Source of the DNA: Umbilicaria muhlenbergii | Lineage: Eukaryota; Ascomycota; Lecanoromycetes; Umbilicariales; Umbilicariaceae | Reading direction: 5' to 3' | Length of the DNA stretch: 64,000 bases | Assembly: GCA_000611775.1 (NCBI GenBank) | Contig: KK106986.1 | Span: 992,001-1,056,000, forward strand | In this document: positions 46,288 through 57,176 of the stretch, in pieces | Layout: every line of letters starts with the position of its first letter | Numbering within the stretch: position 1 is the stretch's first letter | Position numbers and translations under genes: made by a program | Notes under the pieces: model-generated | The model's database searches: none | What the model was told of the DNA's origin: nothing | The model's input: the letters and a program-made list of their open reading frames with translations, nothing else

Positions 46288-48514
46288 ATGAATGACGCCG
46301 GCGCGGCGGGCGCCAACAGCTCGAGCGACTTTGTGAGTTGATATGCGCCATGTCCTGTTGTCCTGCCCCGTCGATGCTGATGTATTCTGTAGGTGCGAAA
46401 GCTGTACAAGTACGCTTCTCCCGGTCCACCGTCTAGCCCCTTCGAACGTGGAGTTCATACTGACAATGTGTCGAAAGGATGCTCGAGGACCCTTCATACT
46501 CGCAGGTGGTACGTTGGGGCGATGAGCGCGACAGCTTCGTGGTACTGGAGGTATGACGTACTGGGACCAAATGCGTCGGCTTGCGGTTGGCTAATTTAGG
46601 CTCAGAACGAAAGATTCACCAAGTCCATCCTTCCAAAACACTTCAAACATAGCAACTTCGCAAGCTTCGTCCGACAGCTCAACAAATATGACTTTCATAA
46701 AGTGCGACATAACAATGAGGAAACCGGCCATTCGCCATATGGTCCTGGGGTCAGTTTGAATTCACCCAGACGGCGTACACCAATAAACTGACAGTCGTAG
46801 GCCTGGGAATTCAAGCACCCGGAGTTCAAGGCAAACAACAAGGACTCACTGGACAACATTCGCAGAAAAGCCCCAGCCCCGCGGAAACCTGCCCAGGTAC
46901 TGAGTGAGGAAGCCATACCCACTCAGCAAATGGATTTGGTCAACACCCAGTTGGTAGCTACCCAACAACAGCTTCAGCAGCTACAGGAGCGCTATAACGA
47001 ACTGAGCCTGCATCATTCACTGCTGGTACAGGAGCTTATTGGCGTCCAGAAGACGGTAGTGAACCACGAGCATGTAATGCAAAACGTAATGAGCTTTCTG
47101 CACTCCGTCGATGCAAAGCAACGAAGGGATAGTAAGGTTGGCGGGCCATTCGCTCAGAATGGAAACGCTGGTACGACAACGGGTGACAGCTCAGCTCAGC
47201 AGACATCTTTGGACGACGAGCCCTCTTCTCCACTGCAGAATGCGTCGAAACTCCTCAGCGATCTCAATGCGGACGTTCAGCTGAATTATAAAAACCTTGA
47301 GCACATGAACGAGCTGCACAATCGCGCGAATGGGACCATGTCAACGCCGCCTCCTGACACTGCGACTCGCACTGGTCAGCCAAGGCCGCCCACATCCGCA
47401 GGCTCGATCTCCTCGATGGGATACTCGAAACCCAGCGGAGACTTCGATGCGGTGGTGTACCCCGTTGGACAGACGAATGGCATTGATCCCATGTATAGCG
47501 ACCATATTCACAACATACCATATCCCATGCCATCGAAAGAAACCGGGACGGCAGATGTCGCAAGGCCTTATAACGATGCACGCAAGAAAAGCACCCAAGT
47601 AGATCCGGGCTGGGTCCGCGCTCCGCAGATTTTGCTCGTCGAAGACGATCCAACTTGCCGGCGCATTGGAGGGAAGTTCCTGTACTCTTTCCACTGTGCT
47701 ATAGATAGCGCGGTAAGTGCTAAGACGCTACCGCCGAAAACACCTCCGCTGACGCATTATGCAGTTCGATGGTTTGGAAGCAGTTAACAAGGTCAACGCG
47801 GGTTCGAAATATGATTTGGTATTGATGGATATCATCATGCCGAATCTGGATGGGGTCTCAGCAACTCACTTGATACGGCAATTCGATTCCACACCTATCA
47901 TTGCGATGACCTCGAATATCCGAAGCGATGATATCTCGATGTACTTCCAACACGGTAAGTCAATCTCTATCCATAATGTTCATTGGCAAGAAACTTACAA
48001 AAAAGTAGGGATGAACGATGTCTTACCCAAGCCTTTCACCAAAGAGGGTTTGCTGAACATGCTTGAGAAACATCTTGGCCACTTGAAGAAGATGCCGGAG
48101 GGTATGGAAGCCATGCCTCAGGCCACAGCTCCATCGATGGCACAAAGCTCGACCACGCATTCACTCAAGGACGAGAGCTCGCCAGGACAATCGCCTTCCA
48201 CACTCACCACGACGTGGCAATCTCCGAACCATTTCCAGGGTATCTCACCGAGTGTTGCGGCTTCACCTAATCAATATATGCAGCCAGTGCATGCATCCGG
48301 TGGGTACGGCATGGATCCCGGTGGAATGCAGTTTCCCTCACCACAAACACCATTAGGGCCTCCACTTCCACGAACTGGGCAAGGGCAGCATCGACGACAG
48401 GTTTCCGAGATATCGGGCGGTGCCGACGACATTGCGAATGATCCCAAGCGGCAGCGTATATATGCCCATCCCAATCCAGCGATGAATCAAATGCAAAGAG
48501 GCAGGCCAGTCTGA
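46288..48514 (+). CDS. skn7: Response-regulator transcription factor Skn7
   Basis: Nuclear two-component response regulator acting in oxidative and osmotic/cell-wall stress. Seven exons, 46288-46332, 46393-46409, 46478-46550, 46606-46749, 46801-47712, 47765-47954, 48009-48514; 1887 nt, 628 residues. Order of parts: HSF-type DNA-binding domain ([51 protein letters not shown]), a coiled coil of Gln/Leu repeats ([20 protein letters not shown]), a disordered linker, and a receiver domain ([19 protein letters not shown], phosphoacceptor Asp in [32 protein letters not shown]). A Pro/Gln-rich tail follows. Exon 2 is just 17 nt and encodes VRKLY plus two bases. Confidence 0.96.
46393..46409 (+). other. 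17-nt microexon of skn7
   Basis: GTGCGAAAGCTGTACAA between a 60-nt intron (46333-46392) and a 68-nt intron (46410-46477). It supplies VRKLY(K) inside the first helix of the HSF domain, so skipping it would disrupt the DNA-binding domain; 17 nt also shifts frame. Confidence 0.85.
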
Positions 48515-49153
48515 CGAAGCACCGAGTCCTCTCCATATCGCCTTTTGCCATCGCCATTGCATCCGATACCATCATGCGTTTCCAGCGGTTACTCCTCGCA
48601 GGTCGGCCAGAACATATAGCATCGGCTTTGTCTTGTGGTTTTTTCGTTTTACAGGTTATTTGCCATGGGTTTAGAGTCGATGTGCATTCGTGATTGACAC
48701 GATCGTGGGGTTCGGCCTAATGATGCATGTTATTGTTCACGACTGGTACTATTTATAAGGGTTTAGGCATTCGTGGCTATGTTGACTGGGAGGGCTATCC
48801 TGAAACTGGGATTGGTTTGGGTGCCTGAGAGCGAACTATTGCCACACCAATAGCCTAGAAGATAGGTAGTTCAATGCGACGAAATCAATGAATAGTCTCA
48901 GACACCATAGTGAAAACCCGCACTGTGTATCTGGAATCGTAAAAGAAATGGTGGGGTGAGGTCAATTTAAAGAATTCCTCCACACTTTGACTGCGTGGTG
49001 GACGTTCTAGACCACGACAACAAGCATCCCGCTCTTGAATGCATACGAATACCCGAGAAGCCACAGCAACTTTACTTCCGACCTCAGCGCAGCGCCGTTT
49101 CCCCTCTGTGGAACATTGGCAGTAGCTAGGATCCTTGAGCGATAGATGCAGCC
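48515..49153. other. Intergenic, skn7 to gcd6
   Basis: 640 bp: 3' flank of skn7 and promoter of gcd6. Nothing recognisable. Confidence 0.5.
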
Positions 49154-51452
49154 ATGGCGCCTAGACATCCCAAAGGAGGCTCTGTGAAGCAGAAGGCGCA
49201 GGAAGACAAAAGAGAGGATTCGCTGCAGGCCGTGGTACATACATGCATGCCCCACCGCACAAAGCAGTCATACCAACAGAACAGGTACTTGCAGATTCTT
49301 TCGAAACTAGGTTCAAGCCTTTTACTTTGGAACGTCCGAGAGTGAGTGCGCCAGTCTGCAAAGCCGGTATGCTAGTCTAAGAGAAGAGAAAGTGTCTACT
49401 CCCCGTCGCCAACACCCCCCTGATTGAATATACCCTCGAGTTCCTCGCGAACGCTGGTGTCGAGGACATCTTCCTCTATTGCGGCGCTCACACCGACCAG
49501 GTTGAAGAGTATATCAAGTGAGTACATGGGCCCCCATGCCATTTCGGCCGTCCTCCATTCTGACTCTCCACTCCAGCGCCTCGAAATGGAAGTTGTCGTC
49601 CTCTCCGTTTCGCACTCTCAGCCTGCTCAAGTCCACCGCCACATCCGTTGGCGACGCTATGCGTGATCTCGACAACCGGGACCTCATCACTGGTGACTTC
49701 CTCCTTGTATCCGGCGACGTGATCTCCAACCTTCCCCTCGAGCCTGCTCTCGCCAGACATCGCGCAAGGCGCGAGAAGGATAAAAATGCGATTATGACAA
49801 TGGTCCTACGCGAAGCAGGCGTCGAGCATCGTACCAAAAGCCGAGGGCGAAGACCGGTATTCGTCATCGATCCGGCAAAGGAGAGATGCCTACATTATGA
49901 AGAGATGAGTCGCAGGCAGGATGGTGGAAGATACGTAAACATCGACCCGGAGCTACTGAGCGCGCATGAGGAAATCGAGATTCGTGAAGATTTGATTGAC
50001 TGCTACATCGATATCTGCACGCCGGATGTTTTAGGACTGTGGAGTGATAATTTCGACTATCAATCACTGCGAAAGAGTTTCTTATTTGGGGTGCTCAAGG
50101 ACTACGAGTTGAACGGCAAGACTATACATACCTATGTCGTGGCCGAGCATTATGCGGCCAGGGTGCGAAGTCTGAAAGCGTATGATGCCGTCAGCAAGGA
50201 TGTGATCAATCGTTGGACGTACCCATTGTGTCCGGATAGCAACCTAGTGAATGGGCAGAGCTATCGTTTTGGAAGGGGCAAAGTTTATGAAGAAGACGGT
50301 GTAGTGTTGGCGAGGAGCAGTGTGGTAAGCAAGAGAAGTGTAGTCGGCAGGGAGACTAGCATTGGGGACGGAAGCGTGGTTGGCGACAGCGTTCTGGGTC
50401 GGAGATGCCAGATCGGGAAGAACGTGCTTATCGAAGGGGCATATATTTGGGACGATGCAGTTATCGGTGACGGCTCGACTGTCCGACAAGCAATCGTGGC
50501 GAATGAGGCAGTAGTGGGTAGGAACTGCCGGATCGAGCCCGGGGCATTGATATCCTACGGTGTCCGCATAGCAGACGGCATGAACATAGCCGGGGCCAGC
50601 AGAATTACAAGGGCAAACTGGAAAGGCATCTCAACAAGCGACACTGCTGTTGTCGGCAAAGGCGGAGAGGGCTATCACTATGCGTCAGACTCTGACGATG
50701 ATAACTCCGACACATCAAGCACCACATCCTCTCATCTGGTCTATCCAAACCTCACACGATCCTTCTCTGCCTCCTCGATATCAACCCTCAACTCCTCCGA
50801 CTCCAACTCGCTCGTCCAGCGCGAACTTTCCTCCCGGCGCAGCAGTTTCCGCTCCGACCCTTCTGATGATGTAGCGCAAAACCGCGATTTTCACATCGAA
50901 GCTACCTCGAGTATCCTCGACGGGCTTACGAAGGGGGATGCAGCGGATGTCATACAGCTGGAGTTGCTATCGGATCGAATGCGGACGAATGCTAGTGATC
51001 ATATGGTTCGGCACGCGATTGTAGCGGCCTTTATGAAGCGGATCTATAATCTAATTGAGGGAGATCAAAGTGCCAGTACTAGTATCGGAGCCGGCGAGGC
51101 GGTCAAGTTGGTGTTTGGAAAATACAAAGAACTCGTGGAGCGAATGTCCATTTCTGATAAAGAAAGGGAGGACAAGGCTGATCAGGTTGACTTCTTGTTG
51201 CTGGTCCAGAAGGATGCGATGGGAAAGAGTAGAGGGGAGAACGTCATGCTCTTTGTCGCCAAGGAGTTGTATGACCTGGACATCGTGGAGGAGGAGGGGG
51301 TGCTACAGTGGTGGGCGGATGGGAGGAGTGCAGAGGGAGAGATGGGAAGGGTGAGGGGATTGACTGAGCAATTTTTTGACTGGTTGAAGCAAGCGGACGA
51401 AGAAGAAGATGACGAAGACGAGGAGGACGAGGAGAGCGAGGAGGATGAGTAA
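49154..51452 (+). CDS. gcd6: Translation initiation factor eIF2B epsilon subunit
   Basis: Catalytic subunit of the guanine-nucleotide exchange factor for eIF2. Small first exons: MAPRHPKGGSVKQKAQEDK..., then VLADSFETRFKPFTLERPR, then CLLPVANTPLIEYTLEFLAN with the nucleotidyltransferase-like core, and a large last exon from about 49577. The pyrophosphorylase-like part (LLVSGDVISNLPLEPALARH) is followed by left-handed beta-helix hexapeptide repeats (about VVSKRSVVGRETSIGDGS to ALISYGVRIADGMN) and, at the C terminus, the W2/HEAT domain that carries exchange activity. The tail is a run of Asp/Glu (EEEDDEDEEDEESEEDE), matching the acidic/aromatic end of the family. The ATG at 49154 is well supported by the family's Lys/Gln-rich start. 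Confidence 0.94.
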
Positions 51453-52353
51453 TGGGACTTTGAGAATTGAAATCGATGGCCGAAGTGGGCCTTACTATGA
51501 AACTCCATCACGGCCTGGATGATACCAAGCAAGGAGAGGAATGACTTCCGACCAGGCGATCACAGGTGGGGAACATCACTGTAGAAGGTTCTCCTGTGCG
51601 CCTTTCACTCATGCTCCTCCCTGCGACGCCCGGTGGCGGTGGAGATTGCAAAAGAGGAATAGCTGTTTTTAGGAGATTGCTCGTCCTGTGACTGGACAGA
51701 GAAACGGTTCGAATATCTGACAGCGCAGTACATATGAAGCCGTTGCAACACAAGTAAATACTCCCGTGCTTCCGTGCTTTCGAGCTTTCGTGCTCTCGAA
51801 TGTTGAGGCTCTCCTGCCCACCGTGCTCTAGAGTGAGATGCCCAACGATCCATCGGCTTGAGGTCGGGCCGAAGGAGGCGCTTTTAGGCTTTATCGGCGA
51901 AACAACCCGTCCGGTGAGGCAGTCCCTCTGAGGACCCGCCGCGCTCTTTGGAATAAGGTACTTTAGCAATGACAACCAGCTGCCTACCTTACAATTCACC
52001 ACCTGCTGAGTAATACTCATACTCGATTCCCACCGACTCGTAGCCGCACCTACTCCGTCCTCTTCACTTCATACCTTTCACCTCACAAAGCTTCATGTTG
52101 TGGACGGCTTGACAGCTTGACCTAATACGTCATCCCACCTAGCCTGGAAGCTCGTGTCTGATTCTCGTTACGGCGAGATCACGCACGCGGCTTCATCCCA
52201 TCTCTCACGACGCCTCCTGCCACGCGGAAAAGAAAAGCTACGGACTTGATTCTCGACGAACCCCACGGCAAAAGACAGACCAAAACAAGCCAGATTGCCG
52301 ACGCGGCTTTGCCGACAACACCGCTCACCAACGCAAGCACGCCGCCCCAAACT
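51453..52353. other. Intergenic, gcd6 to the Ariadne gene
   Basis: 900 bp. A short degenerate repeat of ctttcgtgct-like units lies around 51765-51800. No supported gene; mostly promoter of the Ariadne-type ligase. Confidence 0.5.
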
Positions 52354-54087
52354 ATGGACTCTGATGACGAGTACATGAGTGGAACGTCCAGCCAGGAGGA
52401 GGGCTTTGATGGTACACAAGAAAGTGATGATGGCAGCCTCGGCGACGGTGCGTAATATCAAGCATTCAGGAGGCGTGGAATTCGCTACACATGTAAAGGC
52501 GGCCTCGCTAATTCTGTTCCAGAGTTCGACGATGATGACCCCGATGTTGGTTTCTCTCACGACAAGGACACCATCAAACCCATGAAAAAGGCCTATGAAG
52601 TCGAATTCAAGGTCTTTGGTCCTTCAGATATACAAGCGCACCAGGACAAGAAGATCAACGAGGTGTCAGCTATACTCGGCCAACCCCCAGAAGCTTCCGC
52701 CATACTACTTCGACACATGCGGTGGAACCAAGAACGCCTGATAGAGTCCTACATGGACAAGCCCGAAATCATCTTAGAGACCGCCGGACTCGGGCCAGAT
52801 TCAGCCGAGCCACCAAAGACTCGAAAGGTGAAGGGCTTCGTGTGTGAGATCTGTTGTGAAGATGAGCCGGGACTGGGGACATATGCGATGAAATGTGGAC
52901 ATAGGTATTGTGTCGACTGCTATCGGCAGTACCTTGCAACCAAGATCAAAGATGAGGGCGAAGCCGCAAGGATTCAATGTCCAACAACTGGTTGCAATAG
53001 AATTGTGGACTCCAAGTCGTTAGATTTGCTAGTAGCAAACGAGCTCAAAAACAGGTTAGTAAAGTCCAGTTTATTAATGGGACGGGCAGTTCTGACTGGA
53101 AGATTATAGATACCAAGTCCTACTTACTCGAACATACGTGGACGACAAGGAGAACCTCAAATGGTGCCCAGCACCTAATTGCGAGTATGCTGTTGAGTGT
53201 TCTGTCAAGAAGCGGGACCTCATGAGAATAGTGCCCACGGTCTCATGTGCTTGCAACCATCGCTTCTGCTTCGGATGCACCTTGAACGACCACCAACCCG
53301 CGCCATGTTCGTTAGTGAAGAAGTGGGCTAAAAAGTGTGAAGATGATTCGGAGACTGCGAACTGGATCTCCGCGAATACCAAGGAATGCCCCAAGTGCGG
53401 ATCGACTATCGAGAAAAACGGTGGCTGTAACCACATGACTTGCCGAAAATGCAAGCACGAATTCTGCTGGATGTGCATGGGTTTGTGGTCGGAACACGGC
53501 ACGAGTTGGTACAACTGCAACCGCTTCGAGGAGAAATCTGGGCATGAAGCTCGGGATGCTCAAGCCAAGTCGAGGCAATCACTCGAGCGCTATCTACATT
53601 ATTACAATCGTTATGCCAACCACGAGCAGTCGGCCAAACTCGACAAAGATCTATACCTCAAGACGGAGAAGAAGATGACGAATCTGCAGACGGCATCTGG
53701 TATGTCATGGATTGAGGTACAGTTCCTCGATACCGCATCCCGAGCCCTGCAGGAATGCAGGCAAACACTAAAGTGGACCTATGCCTTCGCTTACTACCTG
53801 GCCCGGAACAATATGACGGAGATCTTCGAGGACAACCAGAAAGATCTAGAAATGGCCGTTGAGAACTTGAGCGAAATGTTCGAGAAGCCTACGGCTGAGT
53901 TGGCAGGGCTTAAGGTGGATATATTGGATAAGACATCTTATTGTAACAAAAGGAGGGTTATCTTGTTGAGCTATACCGCAGAACGCTTGAAGAAAGGTGA
54001 GGAAGATACGAAGCCTTCACCATGAGATACAAGGAAAACTAACATGGTGCAGAGGAATGGGAGTTCAATGTGGATATCGCGGCTTGA
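52354..54087 (+). CDS. Ariadne-type RBR E3 ubiquitin ligase
   Basis: RING-between-RING ligase that takes ubiquitin from an E2 onto its own cysteine and then to the substrate. Four exons: 52354 to about 52449, 52528 to about 53053, 53110 to about 53996, and a last one of some 37 nt ending 54087. The acidic N terminus (MDSDDEYMSG) is followed by a UBA-like region, RING1 (CEICCEDEPGLGTYAMKCGH, RYCVDCYRQYL), the IBR (WCPAPNCEYAVEC, CNHRFCFGC) and RING2 (CPKCGSTIEKNGGCNHMTC, with the catalytic Cys in GGCNHMTC). The Ariadne domain follows (LERYLHYYNRYANHEQSAK, MSWIEVQFLDTASRALQECR). The short terminal exon gives EEWEFNVDIAA, the typical Ariadne end; reading through the last intron would instead give GEEDTKPSP. 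Confidence 0.95.
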
Positions 54088-54700
54088 GGGCCTTCAGCGT
54101 TGCACGGGCGGCAGCATGGCAGATCGCATTACCACGTGAGCATGTTATTAGGGCATGTTTTTAGGGCGCAGAAGGGGATAGGGCATGCATGATGCTGATG
54201 ACAAGGCGATTGGGGCAAGGGATGTGAAATATTACTGGGGGCATACTCGGTGTTTGAGACTGTGGACGCAGCTTTTCTTTCAAGCACAGGTGGCGATGGA
54301 CCTTGGGCGTTAAATCTTAGGCGGTCCCTGTGTATTATGGCTTCTACAGGCATTTTAGGCAGACAATTCACATCGAGAATTCACATCGAGTATTCCAATC
54401 ACTTGCTTTCGCTTTGTGGTTTGTTTCTACCTTCAGATCACCCATGAGGCGCAGTGTCGTTGTGAGGAACACTAATGTAACGTACCATGGTGGCTTTAAG
54501 TTAGGACTTGACTGGTAAGGCTGATTCAATTAGACGAAACGCGCCATGAATCACGTCGCGTCACCCCACATCAATGCCATCGACCACTTTCCGGCCGTCT
54601 CAATCCCATGCACTGGAGCTGCATTGCAACTTCAAGATAATAATAATCACAGGGACAGAGCTTGAATCGCCTGTCGCTGCTCGAGTCTGCAATCACCGCA
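54088..54700. other. Intergenic, Ariadne gene to pri1
   Basis: 610 bp. Small direct repeat (acatcgagaattc/acatcgagtattc near 54370). No supported gene. Confidence 0.5.
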
Positions 54701-56398
54701 ATGCCACATTCGGTTTCTCCAGAGCCTTCGCCCACCGCCACCGAATCACGAGATGAGGACAGTACACTCCCTGACGCGCCTAGCCACGATTTCGATGAGC
54801 AAGACATAGCGCCGAGGGACGCTGGCCCAGGAAGCACCGCCACAAGGCCTGTGAAAGAGGAGGTCAAGTTGGAAGACCTGTTCAACGACGACGACGATGA
54901 AGACGAAGAATTCCCCAGTTCAAGTCCCCCCAGTGCCAAGGTGGAGAGTAGTCCGCCAGCGGCTCCCTTGTGAGATCGCTCAATGCGCCCTTTCAATGCA
55001 ATGGCTGATGTGGTTGTCTAGACAGCTTGCTCCTGCAGCCAAGCCCTCCGACCCAGAGGTTATGCTAGCATTCTACCAACGGCTCTTCCCTTTTCGATAC
55101 CTTTTCCAATGGCTCAATCACTCGATAAAACCCTCCAATGATTTCGCTCATCGAGAGTTCGCTTTCACGTTACAAAACGATGCATACTTGCGTTACCAGA
55201 GCTTTCCCACAGCCGATCTGTAAGGTCCTTTGCCCTTCCAACAAGGCTCGGACTGACAACCTGACATAGCCTACGTAAAGATGTTCTCCGCCTCAATCCA
55301 TCCCGGTTTGAAATTGGTCCCGTCTATACTGCCAACCCTCGGGATCGTAAAACCCTCCGCAAATCCACCGCTTTCCGCCCCCTAGCGAAAGAGCTGGTCT
55401 TCGATATTGATTTGACCGACTATGACGAAATCCGAACGTGTTGCGATAAAGCGAACATCTGTCATAAGTGCTGGTCGTTCGTGACAATGGCCATCAAGGT
55501 GGTGGATGCGGCTTTAAGAGACGACTTCGGGTTTGACCATATAATGTGGGTTTATTCAGGACGAAGAGGAGCACACGCTTGGATAAGCGACAAGAGAGCC
55601 AGGGAGATGGACGATCAGAAGAGGAAGGCACTTGCGGGATACCTGGAGGTCATCAAGGGCGGGGCGCAGAGCGGAAAGAAAGTCAACGTGAAGCGACCCT
55701 TACATCCACATCTAGCGTATGTCCAGACAATGTTCTAAGGGTTTGCAAAATGCTGATCATGAACATGCTATAGCCGGAGTCTTAACATCCTAAAGGAACA
55801 CTTCCAGACCGATATCCTGGAGGATCAGGACCCGTGGTCTGCGCCCGAGAAAACCGAACGGCTCCTTCAACTCCTCCCTGACAAGGTGTTGAATGATGCT
55901 CTTCGCAAGAAATGGGACTCCGCTCCGGGCCGCTCAAGTGCCAGCAAATGGGCCGACATCGACGCTCTCGCGAAAACAGGCGCGAGCCGTAATCTGGACA
56001 CGAAAGCGCTGTGGGAAGCCAAACAGGACATTGTACTCGAATACACGTATCCACGTCTCGATGTCGAAGTCAGTAAGAAACAGATCCATCTGCTCAAGTC
56101 ACCCTTCGTGGTGCATCCGGGGACTGGCCGGGTCTGCGTGCCCATTGACCTGAAAAGGTTGGAGAAGTTCGATCCGCTCGGTGTGCCGACGGTAACGGAA
56201 TTGCTGGGAGAGATCGACGCTTGGGATGCGGAGAGCGGGAGAGACGGAGAGGGTTCGGAGGGGAAGAAAATTCAGGATTATGAGAAGACGAGCTTGAGGC
56301 CTTATGTGGAGTACTTCAAGTCGTACGTTGCGGGCATTCTGAGGGATGAAAGGGGCGTTAAGAGGGAGCGAGATGATGGCGATGCTATGGAATTTTGA
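54701..56398 (+). CDS. pri1: DNA primase small (catalytic) subunit
   Basis: Catalytic subunit of the primase-polymerase alpha complex, making RNA primers for replication. Four exons: 54701 to about 54970, 55022 to about 55220, 55269 to about 55709, 55773 to 56398. A disordered acidic N-terminal extension of about 95 residues precedes the usual start (PEVMLAFYQRLFPFRYLFQW). The catalytic block ELVFDIDLTDYDEIRTCC contains the DxD metal ligands, followed by zinc-type cysteines (CCDKANICHKCW). Then come MWVYSGRRGAHAWISDKRAR and FVVHPGTGRVCVPID, and the C-terminal helix ending in a basic/acidic tail. Start chosen at the ATG (MPHSVSPEPSPT); the frame is open only with a TTG upstream. Confidence 0.94.
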
Positions 56399-56516
56399 AG
56401 TTTACATTTCGGGTGGAGGCGCTCTTCGATGATGGGTGGCGTTCGGTGTTTGGTACGACGGGGATGAGCGTTGTGAGCCATGGAGCCTGGTTTTGCTTTG
56501 GTGTGGGCTATCTCTA

Positions 56517-56976
56517 TTAAGTAGATATGGCATCTTCAAGCCTTGGCTTTGCTGATGAAACATGTTGGTCCAGATCTCCAGGGGCGTTTCCTTGAACTGC
56601 CACGGTCTTCTCTCAAGATTTCTGACCTCTTATCACTTCCACATCTGTTTTTGGAACCTTCAAGACCTGCCATGTAGACTGTCAACAATACGAGCGATTT
56701 CCCGGTCAATGCAGCCTGGTTGAGGACGCGCTGGAATAGTCTACCTCCGCAATGAGTTCCCGGATAGCTTTGTTGGCCTCACCGTCCTTTGCTTGTGCAG
56801 CAACACATATATCAATGCGATCCTCCGTGACTGCTGTGACACTCTCTCTCCCAGCGCTTGCGTTGGGCTTGACGCGGCAAGATAGCAACAGTCTGCTTGA
56901 GTTTTTCGTCACCGCGGATGGCACATAGCGGATGGCACATAGCGGATGGCACATAGCGGATGGCTTGAGGTGCCAT
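56517..56976 (-). pseudogene. Decayed DUF167 (YggU/UPF0235) family gene
   Basis: A small conserved protein family of unknown role. The minus strand starts ATGGCACCTCAAGCC at 56976, matching the family's MAPQAIR-type start. Three copies of a 14-bp unit (56914-56963) follow; with one copy the frame would continue straight into TKNSSRLLLSCRVKPNASAG, with three it is shifted. The core RVKPNASAGRESVTAV and AQAKDGEANKAIRELIAE is intact. After an intron (GTAGAC ... CATGGCAG, about 56670-56744) comes VLKVPKTDVEVIRGQKS, then TGA at 56613-56615 where the family has Arg (a CGA to TGA change fits), then the expected EKTVAVQGNAPGDLDQ. An in-repeat ATG could still start a protein lacking the C terminus. 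It may be a pseudogene or a recent loss allele. Confidence 0.7.
56914..56963 (+). repeat. 14-bp minisatellite, 3.6 copies
   Basis: gcggatggcacata repeated three times plus gcggatgg, inside the 5' coding part of the DUF167 gene (minus strand). Confidence 0.95.
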
Positions 56977-57068
56977 TCTTCAAAGGATGACAGCAAGAAA
57001 TTTGATGTTTCCTTTCAAATGAATTCAATTGGCCAGAGTGCTTCCTCTGGATCTAATTAAGCGTTCGA

Positions 57069-57093
57069 CACGTGACGTCATTAAGTCGCGAAA
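57069..57093. promoter_or_regulatory. Candidate CACGTG/CRE and SCB-like elements upstream of sld2
   Basis: CACGTG at 57069-57074 overlaps a perfect TGACGTCA at 57073-57080, and CGCGAAA (fits the CNCGAAA cell-cycle box) lies at 57087-57093, 84 bp before the sld2 ATG. CGCGAAA is the kind of site used by SBF/MBF factors on G1/S genes in yeasts; function here is inferred. Confidence 0.4.
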
Positions 57094-57176
57094 AGTCACC
57101 TCTCGACGCGAGAACTTCCATTCCACCAAGTCCCTCGCAGCACAAAGCCTGAGGAGCCCGCTGTGCCACCACCACA

